Below the pieces are notes generated by a model that saw only the letters and a list, made by a program, of their open reading frames with translations, had not been told where the DNA came from and made no database searches. From Zychaea mexicana (lineage: Eukaryota > Mucoromycota > Mucoromycetes > Mucorales > Lichtheimiaceae): DNA of 64,000 nucleotides. Below are positions 1 through 11,218 of this stretch, one piece after another (position 1 is the stretch's first letter; every line of letters begins with the position of its first letter). The stretch lies in the NCBI RefSeq assembly GCF_025766255.1, contig NW_026516779.1:1-64000 (forward strand), read 5' to 3'. The position numbers and the translations under genes were made by a program.

Positions 1-2236
1 GCTGGTCAATTTCTGCCCAATATACGTGCTGGATCACCGCCTCGTCCTTCTGGCCCACACGACATAGATGATGATTGCCCCTTTACCATCGAATCTGTAG
101 AAATGCACTAACCTCGGTAGCTAGAAGAAAGCCCCGGGTCTTGATCATCTCCGTGCTGAAATGCTGTCACCTATTGTTTCTTTGCTTTCCCCCATCCTCA
201 CACAGCTATACCAACTCTGCTGGCGCTGGTCTTATACACCGGTGGCATGGCGAGTTGCACAGGTAATCCCGTTGCATAAGAAAGGTGATACCACTGATCC
301 TGCAAACTATCGACCCATTAGCTTGACTTCGGTCTTGCGAAAAGTCATGGAAATTTGTATCACACCTTCCCTTCACACAGCTTCCCCCCCATTGGATCTG
401 GCCCAAGAAGGTGGTTTCCGTCCCCAACGCAGTGCCTTGGATCAAGCTCTCTGCCTGCATGAACTTGCTGTCCGCCACCGCCGCGCAACTGGTCAAGACC
501 TGGTTATTGCCTTTTTGGATATCAAGTCTGCCTATGACACTGTCGACCGCGCTATTATCTGGCGTGCTCTTGAGTGTGATGCTCCACCTGCTCTCCTTGG
601 ATTGTTGCAAAGTCTATTCGACGATGTATACATTGAAGTCCTAATTGCTGGCACCGTCTCCCGCCATTTCTCTCCTCGCACTGGTGTCCTTCAAGGCTCC
701 ATCCTCTCCCCCCATCTATATTCTCTTTATATTAATTCTCTTCCAGCTATGCTGCGCGAACCATTATACACCTCAGACTCTGAACACGAAAGTGACACTG
801 ATTTTCTCCCCTCTCCTCCCCTCTCTTATAGTCAAGCCTCTCAACCAATTGCGGGCCACTGGATCAATGCACTTCTATACGCCGACGACGTTGCCATTAT
901 TGCCACTCCCGATACCATGCCTCGACTCCTTGCACGTGCAGAACGACACTCACTACAACATGGATATCGCTGGAATCCAGCAAAATGCATCATCATCAAC
1001 TCGTCACCAACCGCCACCACCTTCACCCTCTACAACCAACCGATCACCAGTGCCTCATCCTTTGTTTACCTGGGCATCCCCTTTAACATCGATGGTGCAA
1101 TTGATGCAGGCTTGCTCATACAACGCAACACCACCAGCACCCTCGCAGCAATGCGTGTATTACACCAACTTGGTTGCAGTCCTGCAGGTTTTCCTCGCCA
1201 CCTCGCCGTCCGCTTATACAAAACATTCATACGCCCAAAGTTCGAATACGGTCTCGCGATCACCCGCTTCCTCAAACGCGAAGTCGACCAACTGAACCGC
1301 GCACAAGACAACTGCCTACGAATGCTCTTTGGTGGCCACAGCAAAGCCTCAACCATTGTCTTCCGCCACATGGCCGACCTCCCCACCATGGGTGAAAGGA
1401 TCACCATCCTCGGTACCAAGTTTCTCCTGCGCTTGCAGTTCTTGCCTGATGACGCACTCCTGCCGATTCTTGCACCTGCTACCACCAACAAACGTTTCCA
1501 CTTGCTTCCTAAGCTTAAACAAAATAAGCTATGGCTCGCTCTTCCAGAACCACGGGACTCTCTCCCTGCTGGCGCTTATAAATCAGCTGTACGGGATATG
1601 CGCTTGGAACACTTGGCCCGCCGCCGTAATGCCAACCACGGTGGTATCCTCATCTCTGCTTGTCGTCTGGATCTTGGTGTTGATCCAATCTTGTGGCTTC
1701 CCATGACTTCAAGGGAAAGGAGTCGACTCATCCGCTGGCGGATGGGTTGGCTTCCTGGCAAACCTCAGCAATGTTTCAATTGTTTTGACAACCGCACCAG
1801 CCGCCATCATCTCATTCACTGCTTGGATGCTGCTACTCGCCTCGGTGTTGATCCAGCAGTTGAGCCCAATGTCATCGACCACCTTCTGAACTGTGTTCCT
1901 CGCCGCCAACCCCGCGCTCAAAAACATGACGCACCACCATCCTCTGCCACTATCTTCTGGTCCACTCACTGGCCTGCCGTTGCCAAGTTGATGTTGGACA
2001 TTGACATCCTCTGTCATCCTGAAGAGGATTTCACAGCAGCAGCAGACGACCCAGAACTCGGCCAGCAATTTCTGAAATGGCTCGACAACCGCCTTCCACC
2101 ACCATCACCGTCACCTGATTCCAATTCCACCATTTTCACCAATTCCGCCGATTTCACCGATCTCCATCTTGATTCCGCTACCACCATCACCAACATTCCT
2201 GAAGTGATTGATCCTTTGGTCCCTCTTGGCGAGTAG
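1..2236 (+). pseudogene. Non-LTR (LINE) reverse transcriptase, C-terminal part
   Basis: Reading frame open from 125 to the stop at 2234-2236; the frame continues upstream with KAPGLDHL-like codons but is cut by an in-frame TAG at 122-124, and the 5' part lies outside the window. The protein shows the LINE reverse transcriptase order: NYRPISLTS, GFRP, a first catalytic Asp in FLDIKSAYDTV, GVLQGSILSP, and the catalytic box YADD near residue 240. A Cys/His motif (CFNC...H...C) lies towards the C terminus, as in many LINE ORF2 proteins. An A-rich tail follows (2262-2345). It would copy its own RNA at a nicked chromosomal target. The stop at 122 suggests a dead copy, though a single base error cannot be excluded. 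Confidence 0.85.
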
Positions 2237-2586
2237 GTAAGCTCCATATATATTATTAATATCCAAAAAAGAAAAAAAGAAAAAAAAACCGAAAAAGCAG
2301 AAAACAACAAAAAAAGGAAAGAAAAAATACAAAAAAAAAAAAAACTATCTTTTATCTCCCCCTTCCCAACGAATTTTCTACCACTCTTCTGTGATACCGC
2401 TCACTTGTCTCCCCCCTTCCAATACCCAAATTAACTTTTTTCCCTCATACGTCCGTGCACCAGAGGTTTTTTTATGCAGCTAGCTGTGACACCACCATTG
2501 TTCTTTCATTTGGGCGAGCATATGTCAACTTCTTGACGCAGCTCATTATTGCCCTTTAATAAAACACTTTCAACTATACTATCACG
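2237..2586 (+). other. LINE 3' untranslated region and A-rich tract
   Basis: A-rich stretch at 2262-2345 directly after the reverse transcriptase stop, then pyrimidine-rich non-coding sequence with an AATAAA-like signal near 2560. No gene is seen. It is probably the 3' untranslated part of the LINE. Confidence 0.5.
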
Positions 2587-2644
2587 GCTTCCCGAAGTGT
2601 TTGATCCTTTGGTCCCACTTGGCAAGTAGGTAAGCTCCATTTAT
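2587..2644 (+). repeat. Second LINE 3'-end fragment
   Basis: About 54 bp repeat the last codons, stop and following bases of the LINE at 2202-2255 (shared core GTAGGTAAGCTCCAT, with a few substitutions). The match ends exactly where the CACTGGAGTT terminus begins at 2645, as if a DNA transposon had inserted in a LINE relic. Confidence 0.65.
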
Positions 2645-2760
2645 CACTGGAGTTGGCAAGCGATGTCAGAGGCACTGAAAGCATACTGAAAGCGGTACTT
2701 TCAGAGTGCTTTCAGAGTGCTTTCATGATGGCTTTCAGAGTACTTTCAGAGTATTCTGAA
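2645..2760 (+). repeat. CACTG terminus with CTTTCAGAGTG subterminal repeats (left end)
   Basis: CACTGGAGTT at 2645-2654 is followed by a dense cluster of CTGAAAGC / CTTTCAGAGTG units in both orientations up to about 2755. A CACTG start plus short subterminal repeats in both orientations is the hallmark of CACTA-superfamily ends. The same decamer in reverse complement, with the same repeat family, lies at 23405-23414. Confidence 0.6.
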
Positions 2761-3523
2761 TGACCGTTTTGTTTATAGGTAATACACGTCTCCTACATGC
2801 CATTCATAGCTTCTTACTGGTTGGGGAGATGTTTAAGCGACACAATGACATTGGTGAGTTCGTGGCTTCCTATACATTAAGGCTTGCTAATGATTCGTTG
2901 GGAGAAACAAACTTCCATTCCCTTTATCTAATTCTATTTGCTCAAAAACTACTCATACATCCCTTTTCATTTGCTCAAAATTACTCACACATGTATATAG
3001 TATATTGCTCAAATGTGCATATAGCCAATGATAGTAATTTATTAGACCACACGGCACTGACGGTGACGCGTCAGCACAGGTAGTAAAAAAAGGATGGAAT
3101 AATAGTATACAAAAAATAGTAGGGGAAAAAAATACAAAAGAAAAGCCATATAGAAACTATTCAATAAACTACACATGCTGATGGTATTCAAAAAGCAGCA
3201 GTGGAGGCTAACTGGAAAGTCTTTATATTTATTTTATTTTATAAATCTTTATATTTTCATATTAATCATTATAACCGAATGAATTCATTTTGTCCAAAAA
3301 ATAAATTTAAACTCAATTACTTTAATATTTTGGCAATATCATTTTGTGTTTAGTGCGGGTCCGGACTCAGGTCCACAGCATAGCGGGGACCCAATCTTGA
3401 TATCCTGGAAAAAAAAAGAATTTTCGAAGCTTCGCCACTTTTCTTTTGTCAGGCACATCTGTCAGATTCCGTTTCCTTCATCTCATTTCCATTCCTCATT
3501 AAATCGTTCACTATCTTAACAAC
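2761..3523. other. Non-coding stretch upstream of the Crypton recombinase gene
   Basis: A+T-rich sequence with no convincing gene. It presumably holds the promoter of the recombinase gene starting at 3524. A small region with CCGGACTCAGG and GGACCC words lies near 3358-3395. No terminal repeat could be assigned to the Crypton itself. Confidence 0.4.
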
Positions 3524-6311
3524 ATGAGCAGAGGTCGTGGTAGCACTGTTACTCCCGCTAGGAGAAGCACCGCCCGTTTGGCTAATCGCCCGGGCCGTGT
3601 GGTGGCGAGTAATGGTGCCTCACCACGTCCTCTTTCTCTCCCTGTCCCTCCCCCTCTACCACAGTATACTTCTTTCATGAGCTCGCAAATGGAGTATCAA
3701 GCTGCTGCTGAATCTGCTGCCCGAGCTACATACGAACAAGCACGAGGGAGTCGTCCGCAGAATACAGTTAGATCGTATTCTCCCAGGCAGGAAGAATTTC
3801 TCGAGTGGTGCCGAAGACGCTGTCCAAATGATCACACTAACCAGTTGATCGACGACAGAAAGCTTCATCTTTTTCTTGTGGAAGAGGTTAGCAACATATC
3901 TGTTCGCAATCTATATATGTACGCATGTCTTACAATTGTGTTCTTTTTAGGTCGTCTTCAGAGAGAAGCGTAAACCTGGAAGAAAGAGAAAAGAGCCAGA
4001 GAATTCTGTGCTGTCGCCCGCCTCGTCACCCGCTCCTGCCATGCGTACCACCACCACCACCATGCCATCATCCTCGCCTGCTGCTGTTGTTCTCTCGCCC
4101 GCCACCGCCGTCATGCCATCATCCTCGTCTGCTGCTGTTCTCTCGCCCGTCACCACCATCTTGCCATCATCGTCATCGTCATCATCTGCTGCTCTACCTG
4201 TACGCGATGCTCCGGGTTATACCGTTGAGCAACCTGTTGCGCCTGATGCCCCCGCCCCCAAAGACAAGCTTGCTACCGTTAAACAATACATTACTTCCAT
4301 TGTCGATCTCCATTTTGAACAAGCCGAAACAGATCCTTGCTTCAATCGTCCGCATCCGCGTGGCCCGCTTGTTCATGCACTGGTTGATCATTTGAAACGT
4401 GTGGAAAACGAGCTTAGTCGACAAAACTACGAAGACAGAGGCATGCGTACGACAGCAGATGGTTATTCGACATCAGCTGAGATGGAGCGTATTGTAGATC
4501 ATTTTCTGGCCACCAACAAGCAACAAGGACTGCGAAACTGCACTGCTTTTCTTCTGCAACACTATGGACTTCTACGGGGCGAAAGCGTTCGTATGATGGA
4601 ACTTGCCGATCTACAAACGTTACTTCTTGAGCGCGAGAGTGTCACTGAATGTCATGCGTTGGTGATGGTGCTTAAGCAAGGAAAAACAAACCAAGAGGGC
4701 CGTGTGGAGTTTGCTGCTGCGATGCGTAACGCCAATGTTGTTATCTGTCCTTTGATGATGCTTTCCTTTTATCTCTTTCATCGGTGGCACGTTGCTGGTA
4801 AGGCATTCCCTTGTTTCCAAAGCAATCGAGATTGGTTCGACATCAAGCTCATCAGAGGCAGAGATCGCAACATGCAGTCCATTACGTATGATCGTCATCG
4901 CGAGTGTATTTTAGAAGCATTCAAGTCAGTCGGCATTCACAGTAAAGCGGTCACTCACGCTATGAGGGGTTCGTCAGCACGCATGGCAGAGATATCTGGA
5001 ACGAGCGAAGAGTCTATCCGGCGATTAGGTCGTTGGAATAATTCTGCTTTATCGACCAGTTATCTAACCAATTTGCCTCGTGATATCTTGCGGACCATGG
5101 CAGGATTCACTAGAGAGGCTGGCCAATTCTACTTACCTCGTGCTGCTGTTACACCACCCCTTGAGCTTTGCAAGAAGGTTTTTCCTGAAGTCGATCGGTG
5201 GCGGGCGTTGCTGGATGCCAAACAAGTGGAGGACTCGTGCGCGGCTGATTCGTTTTTGCGTCTTCTTGTGCAGTTGCGTGTTGTATTTTTGCAAGATTCG
5301 GTTTTGATGAAAAAGCGCTGTCCAGGTCATCATTTGTGGCAAGATCCTTTGTTCCGTGATCCTTTGTATCTTGAATTTGAACGGTATGTGCTGGTGGACT
5401 ACAGTCTTTCGTTTATATACTAATTATCCTTTTAAAATAGTAACTTGAATCATGCACTTGAAAACAACGAAGAGCCCACTGATCTGTTACTTCAACGTGC
5501 CGTGCCGATCATTGAAAATAGACTTGCCATCTTGCAACAACAAATACAACAACAAATCGCTGCTCAGCAACAAGACACCAATCGCATTGTACAATCTTTC
5601 TCTAACGCCATACCCACTCTGGAAGCACTTGCGCAGCTTGCACCAAACATGAGTCGTATAGGAGATATTGTACAGCATTGGGACCGCATCGCCAGCGGAC
5701 AAGCGTCCTTGAGCGTCACGCTCAACTTGGCAGGTCAGCAGCAGCAACAACAACAAGATCAGCAACAACAACAGCAGCAGGAAGGTTGGGGCTCGGTTTC
5801 GCTCCCGTCCTCGTCCTCCTCCCTCCCATCCACCATGACAGCAACTGTGGCACTGCCATCAGCAGCACCAGCGCCATCATCATCTTCGTCGTCGTCGTCA
5901 GCAGCACCAGCACCAACATCGTCATCATCATCGTCAGCAGCATCAGCACCAACTCATCACCATCAACATCACCCCCAACAACAACAGCCCATATATCCAT
6001 CCATGAACCGCACAAACGTCCCAACAATCCCACAATTATGGACTGAATGGTTTGACGGTTGGAATGGCGGCATGTCTGTGATTAGAATGGAAGAAGTGTA
6101 CAAAACTGCATGGCGAAAAAGTGATTCAGACGGCAAATGGTTTCGTAGAAGACGAGCGATTATTCGGAAAGTTCAAGATTATATCGAAAGAAAAGGAATG
6201 CAAGAAAGAGTACCAGAAGCGTTGGACACTATACATAGACACTATCTCGCTGTCGGCATTACCTCATTAGATTCACTATCGAAAGACTTATGTTTTTTTG
6301 ATACACTTTAA
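3524..6311 (+). CDS. Crypton-type tyrosine recombinase with C-terminal GCR1_C domain
   Basis: Three exons, 3524-3886, 3951-5383 and 5441-6311, join in phase to an uninterrupted 888-residue protein. Donors are GTTAGC and GTATGT, acceptors TTTAG and AATAG. The middle holds an Ndc10-like tyrosine recombinase fold: first Arg about residue 330 (HYGLLRGES), the HxxR box 457-460 (HAMR), Trp about 483 (GRW) and a candidate nucleophile Tyr about 492. Ser/Ala/Pro-rich and poly-Gln linkers follow, then a GCR1_C-type DNA-binding domain at about 790-870 (IPQLWTEWFDGWNGG, then a basic RRRRAI segment). This is the layout of fungal Cryptons, which cut and paste through a circular intermediate without long inverted repeats. 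All catalytic positions are present and the frame is clean, so it may be active or recently active. It is the first gene inside the CACTG terminus at 2645 and points inward. Confidence 0.8.
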
Positions 6312-7985
6312 ACTTTTTGTATATTCATTTCACCATCTTGTTCTTTTTTTCACTCGCTAGCTTTCCCTTTGACACGCTTTTTTTTTCAACTTTCTAACAT
6401 TGGCCTTGCTTAGCCATATTTTTTTTATTGTATTACTTTCATGTTGTGGTCTGTTGGCCATGATGGTTTTTGCCTCGCTTTTTTTTTTCTTTTTAACTTT
6501 TGCTTGTTTCGTGGCCTTGTTTGGCCTTTTTTTTTCAAAGAATATATAACTTTTGTTTCATGGGCTCACGAGGCCTGTCCTAAAAATGATTGTCAATGGT
6601 TTTGAATAGGGAATGCTTATTATAGTACGTTTTCTGAAGCATGATGAAATGCATTTGATAAATTAGTTGCACTTGATGCAGAGCTTAAGATGTAGGAATT
6701 AGATTATATATATACACGCAGTACTGGATATGGCTCTAATTTTAGTAATTTAATAATGGACACTCGAGACGACTGTGTATACCACGAACGATACATGGTT
6801 AGCAGCATGGCGATAATGTATTACTGGGAACAGAAATATGTTGTTTAAATGAAGGCGATGTAGATTAGTTTTTCTCTCCAAAAATGTTCGTACTGCTGCA
6901 GATGTTGCGCTGGTTTTTCGCACCTTCCGCTGTCAAAATGCATTGTGAATACATAAATCTTGAGCAGTTATCAAGGAAGGATAGTCATTAGAACTGCTTA
7001 TAGTTAGTTCATCGGTCGATAGCGGTTACAAAGTGGTTTTATAATCGTTGCAATGGCAGCAATAAGTTGCTGTTATTCATCAGTCAGGCAAAGAAAGGAA
7101 CAAGATATGACATGTTCCTACACAACACTAACTATCTCTACCTAGTGTCTGTTACATGTTCAAAGTACAGGAAAGGAGAGAAAACATTGTTAATATCTCA
7201 AGCATAGATAGAATAGCGTATACCGTCCAATCCACTGAATCAATGTGCCATCTATACCAATGCTTTTTGAAAGCTATCAACAAGGTACCTGACGAGACAG
7301 AAGAAAGATAGGGTTAGTCTGAAGTGTAGACACTGATGTTGGATCTACGTGTATGTTAGAGTGTAATAGTTTTGCTAACACCATGGCATCCATATCACTG
7401 TCATCTAACATTGAAAGTATTGGAGAGATCACTAAAATGTAGGCTCTTTGAGTGGTACAGTTGCTGTATGTAGCTAGCATGATACAAATTACACGACCTA
7501 GAGCAGCTCATTCATTAAGAACAGCACGATTTAAAAAACTTATTCTGCAATCTCGGATGACATTAACCTTTCCTTGAATACATGGAATCAATGCCCGGTT
7601 CATTTAAAGCATTTTGAAGGTTTTCTGTAATTATTCTAAAGATACCAAGCTCTTCTTTTATTAATAACAAGCAGGTCCACGGCTCTACTTATAAAAACGG
7701 TCCCCAACAATTGATATTCGCAGATATCATTCGGTATAACCAATGATATCGCTGGATATCACTGTGGTCCTGCAATCGGGATTTCAAAAAATGGTGGACC
7801 CAGGTGGACTTTGGTGGACCTCAAGATTTTATACTTAAAAAAAACAAAAATTGAATTTATCTTATATATATGTGTAATTCCTCAAATATACATTACATTA
7901 TTTTATATTTTTTATTTTTGACATTTGTCTAAGGTTATTAAGTTTCCCTAATTGCTTTATAAAGTTAAAAGACTGAACCAAAAAA
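6312..7985. other. Intergenic stretch after the Crypton gene
   Basis: T-rich sequence with GGCC words from 6340 to 6545 (probably 3' untranslated), then about 1.2 kb in which I see no gene. At 7725-7760 there are several GATATC words, including a 9-bp inverted repeat (GATATCATT / AATGATATC), and at 7790-7825 repeated GGTGGACC words just before base composition turns strongly A+T-rich. These may mark the left edge of the next element. Confidence 0.4.
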
Positions 7986-9485
7986 ATGAATTATACATCA
8001 ATAAATATAGAAGATGAACTACAATAAGAAGTTTATAAATTAATTGAAAATAAATGGAAATTTCTTAATACTGAATAGCCATATATATATAACAAATATA
8101 ATCATAGAACAGAAATAAAAGATACTAAAAACAATTCAATTCAATTTATAAAAGATACATTATTAAATCAACTTGGTTATTTACCAGTATTCTATTTTTT
8201 AGTAATTTTATATGGAAATAAAGAGTATCCAGGTCCTTATCGTGAAGTAGATAAAGGATTACTTTTATTATATCATATTGTTTCAGGATATATAGGTAAA
8301 GATATACATCAATTTATACCATCTTCAACATTTTATGACTTATATAAAATTTTTTAAATATCAAATTATTCTGATTTAAATAAAATTGTAAAAAATGACT
8401 TAAATAGTATGTTTTCAAATATTAAAATTAGGATACTTGCTGCAAAGAAAAAAAATCCTAGTAGTTTTAAAAATGTAACTTTATTTCTTGATGGTCATGA
8501 TAGTAAAATTAAATATTATAATCCAACAGAATCAAAACGTACATTATATTCTTATAAATTAAAAGGTACAGGAATACGTACACAGATAATATCTGATATG
8601 AATAATATGATAACATATATATCTGACAGTGAAAAATGTGCTATTGGGAATGATGGCACTATGTTTCTTAATATGAAACTATATAAAAATAAAATTTATG
8701 AATATGATTATATTGGTTTTGATAGTGGTTATGACCTATTCATAGAAAAATTTCTTAATAATGCAGATGAATATGATAGTGATAATAAATTTAATACACG
8801 AAATTTTGTATATCCTATAAGAAAAGAACAAAATGTTTCAAGAAAAGTAACTGAATTAGATTATAATAAAAAATTTGGTTCATTTAGGTCATCAATTGAA
8901 AATCACTTTTCTGTTTTAGCATCTAAATTTGATAGATTTAATAACAATAGATCTGCTGTTCAAACATCTGATATTAAATATTATAATATTCAATTTAGGG
9001 TTTCTTGTATTATAAAAAATATATGGAAAATGGTACAAGATTATAATATAGAAACACAACCTCACCATATGTTATGGTATAATGATAATTTTGAATTTCC
9101 TACTAAAGAAACTAAACTAAATTATATATTTAAAAATGAGCAATCTATTAATAAAGATTATAATGAAATGTTAGAAATGCAAGAACAACTTTTAAATTTA
9201 AATTTAAATGATATAGAAATGATAGAAGATATAAATGAAATAATTCAAGGAAATGAAGTAATTGAATCAGTAAAAAGAAGGAAAAGAAATTATAGAAAAG
9301 AAAATAAAAATAATGATTCATATGAAGTTGAAAAGATTTTAGATCATATGATAGATAGTGATAATAAATTGATATTTTATGTTAAATGGAAAGGATATGA
9401 TAATAGCGATAATTCTTGGGTTAAAGAAACTAATTTTAATACTAAAAATATAATTAATGAATATAAAATAGTAGAAAATATATAA
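7986..9485 (+). pseudogene. A+T-rich DDE_Tnp_4 (Harbinger-like) transposase fused to a chromodomain
   Basis: One reading frame runs from ATG 7986 to the stop at 9483-9485, broken by three in-frame stops (TAA about 8025, TAG about 8079, TAA about 8355). From 8409 it is open for 358 codons. Candidate catalytic residues are Asp in LFLDGHD, Asp in IGFDSGY and Glu in GSFRSSIENHFSVL, with a SYKLKGTGIRTQ block between, the pattern of DDE_Tnp_4. The last 60 residues form a chromodomain (YEVEKILDH, FYVKWKGYDNSDNSWV), which in transposons can steer insertion to marked chromatin. I associate this family with the A+T-rich genomes of Glomeromycotina such as Rhizophagus (from memory, not checked). Codon use is extremely A/T-ending, unlike every neighbour, suggesting transfer or a different mutational history. 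Confidence 0.7.
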
Positions 9486-9845
9486 AAAGAATTATAATAA
9501 TATATATATATTTGTTACTTAACAATAATTTTTCTTAAAAAAATTTCTAAAAACTATTGAAAGCATCATTTATTTAAAATAAAGATAATCTATAATATAA
9601 TTTACTGAACCTTTATTTTTATTACTTTATATAGTAATTTTTCTTATTGTTATATAGAAAAAATCAAAAAATTTATCGCTAAGGTATTATGATTTTATTT
9701 TTCCTTAATTTTTATAAAAGTCATATTTTCATTAATTGTCATAGTGATTATTTTTAAATAAATAATATTAATATATTATATGATTGAAAGATACAAATAA
9801 TAAATCCTAAAAAAATAAGATAATCTAAATCAACCGCCAGTACTA
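9486..9845. other. A+T-rich flank of the chromodomain transposase
   Basis: Same extreme A+T composition as the preceding pseudogene, no open frame of note. It is probably the 3' non-coding part of that element, interrupted by the MITE at 9846. No terminal repeat matching the left side was found. Confidence 0.4.
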
Positions 9846-10283
9846 AGAGCACCTGCAGCGGTCACTGTTAAGAACCTGTTATGTTAAATTTAACAGTTTA
9901 TTTAACAGCCAGACCTTGCAGCGGTTGCTGTTAACGTCCTGTTAAATTTAACAGCCCGAACAAAAACTGTTAAATTTAACAGTTTCTTGAATCGAGAAAA
10001 AGGACTTGAAAAATAAAGCTATATCTCACTTCATTCTATGTTTGTATTCTTCAAATTGAACAACGCTACTTCTAACGCCACTCGCCTGTCTGACGTTTCT
10101 GCCGCTGCCCCCTGCTCAGGAGAAAGGGCAAAGCTTTCATTAAAACCAACGACATGTGAAGTTAACAGCTTCGTAACAGTAACCGCTGCACGAAATGCCC
10201 TGTTAAGCTGTTACGCACTGTTAAGCGGGCTGTTAAACTCTGAAATTTAACAGTTTCGTAACAGCGACCGCTGCAGGTGCTCT
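9846..10283. mobile_element. 438-bp MITE with terminal inverted repeats
   Basis: The left end AGAGCACCTGCAGCGGTC and the right end GACCGCTGCAGGTGCTCT are perfect reverse complements. The similarity continues inward through CTGTTA-rich sequence. The interior repeats the palindrome CTGTTAAATTTAACAG at least twice perfectly and several more times imperfectly. There is no transposase, so it must be mobilised in trans. Flanks (ACTA on the left, AAGT on the right) give no clear target duplication. The short open frame inside (10038-10250) looks fortuitous. Confidence 0.85.
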
Positions 10284-11218
10284 AAGTGATTCTTGTTACA
10301 GCGATGTACATAGAGATTTCCTAATAAAAAAAAAGAGAAAAAGTATAACCATTAAAATACGTCCTATACTCTATTGCTCCACACTGTTATAACCCCCACC
10401 CTTAAACCTACCTTATAGTACATCATCTTGTTTCGTTTTCATGGACCACTGTAGCCTAAGGAGGGATGAGATAGATGAGGTTATAGCGAGCTGGTTAGTA
10501 ACATGAAAGAGGTTGAAGGAATAGCTGGTGAAGTGAACTCAATCTTATTGGCAGAAGTGAAAGAAAGTGAAGTTGCTTACACCGCGCGAAAAACCAAATA
10601 TTCAGTAGTTTAGAAAAAGCTTTATAGTTGGATGTCAAGCTTTGGGGGTATGAGCTAGAAAAAACATCAGAGTGCATATACTAAATGTAGTAGATATGCA
10701 CCAGGTAGCTCATGTGCATCTACGATTGTACTCTCTACCAGTGTACTGATGCAGAGGGCATTCAACGAGTTGCTCTATGATTTTACAAACGTTACTCCTA
10801 TGAAAACGGACAGCGCCAGAGGCGGGGGGCTGTACCCCCCACCCACTTTTCTTTACTTTCTCATCTTGCTCTTTTATGAGCGCCCCTATATCCTAGGTTT
10901 ACAGGAATTGAATTTATGCATTATGATGCAGCACACCTACTTGTCTCTCTAACAACAATAAAGACCCATATACTTAAATACCCTATATATGCGTTTTCTC
11001 TATTCCGCTCCTTGTGTTGTGTAGCTTGTACTAGAGCAATGCATCAATGTGTTTGATGCAGAAACATACATCGTTCGTTTTTATTATGTGTAATAAGAGG
11101 AAAAGATAAAGGGATGCAGGAATAATTTAGAAGAAAGGACACGTGCACTCTTACAAAAGAAAAGAAAAGAGAGAGCGATCGTCTTGATCATTGTTCTTTT
11201 TCTAATTCCCATCTCGTC
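10284..11218. other. Non-coding 5' region of the first Tnp2 element
   Basis: No gene is seen. At 10618-10640 lies a 23-bp repeat that recurs near 17040 and, in part, inverted at 16959. A CACTG word at 10447 is a possible outer end. A hairpin-forming sequence (six G, five-base loop, six C) sits at 10824-10840. The last 150 bp before ATG 11219 presumably contain the transposase promoter. Confidence 0.45.
10618..10640 (+). repeat. Subterminal repeat, left copy
   Basis: Matches 17040-17062 in the same orientation at 21 of 23 positions. Its first 14 bases (AGCTTTATAGTTGG) are perfectly inverted at 16959-16972. Copies in both orientations around a transposase gene pair suggest the subterminal repeats of a CACTA-like element. 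Confidence 0.6.

Noticed and set aside
5678..6046. Ser/Thr and Leu/Met-rich open frames on both strands over the Crypton linker
   Set aside because: They are shadows of the CAA/TCA repeats encoding the poly-Gln and poly-Ser linker.
8020..8360. Alternative genetic code (UAA/UAG as Gln) for the A+T-rich gene
   Set aside because: The 358-codon open part uses CAA for Gln many times and contains no in-frame UAR.
10038..10250. 70-codon open frame inside the MITE
   Set aside because: It lies wholly within a palindromic non-coding element and has no motif.
10824..10840. G6/C6 hairpin as a Helitron end or terminator
   Set aside because: No CTRR end, no Rep/helicase gene and no nearby transcript end fit.
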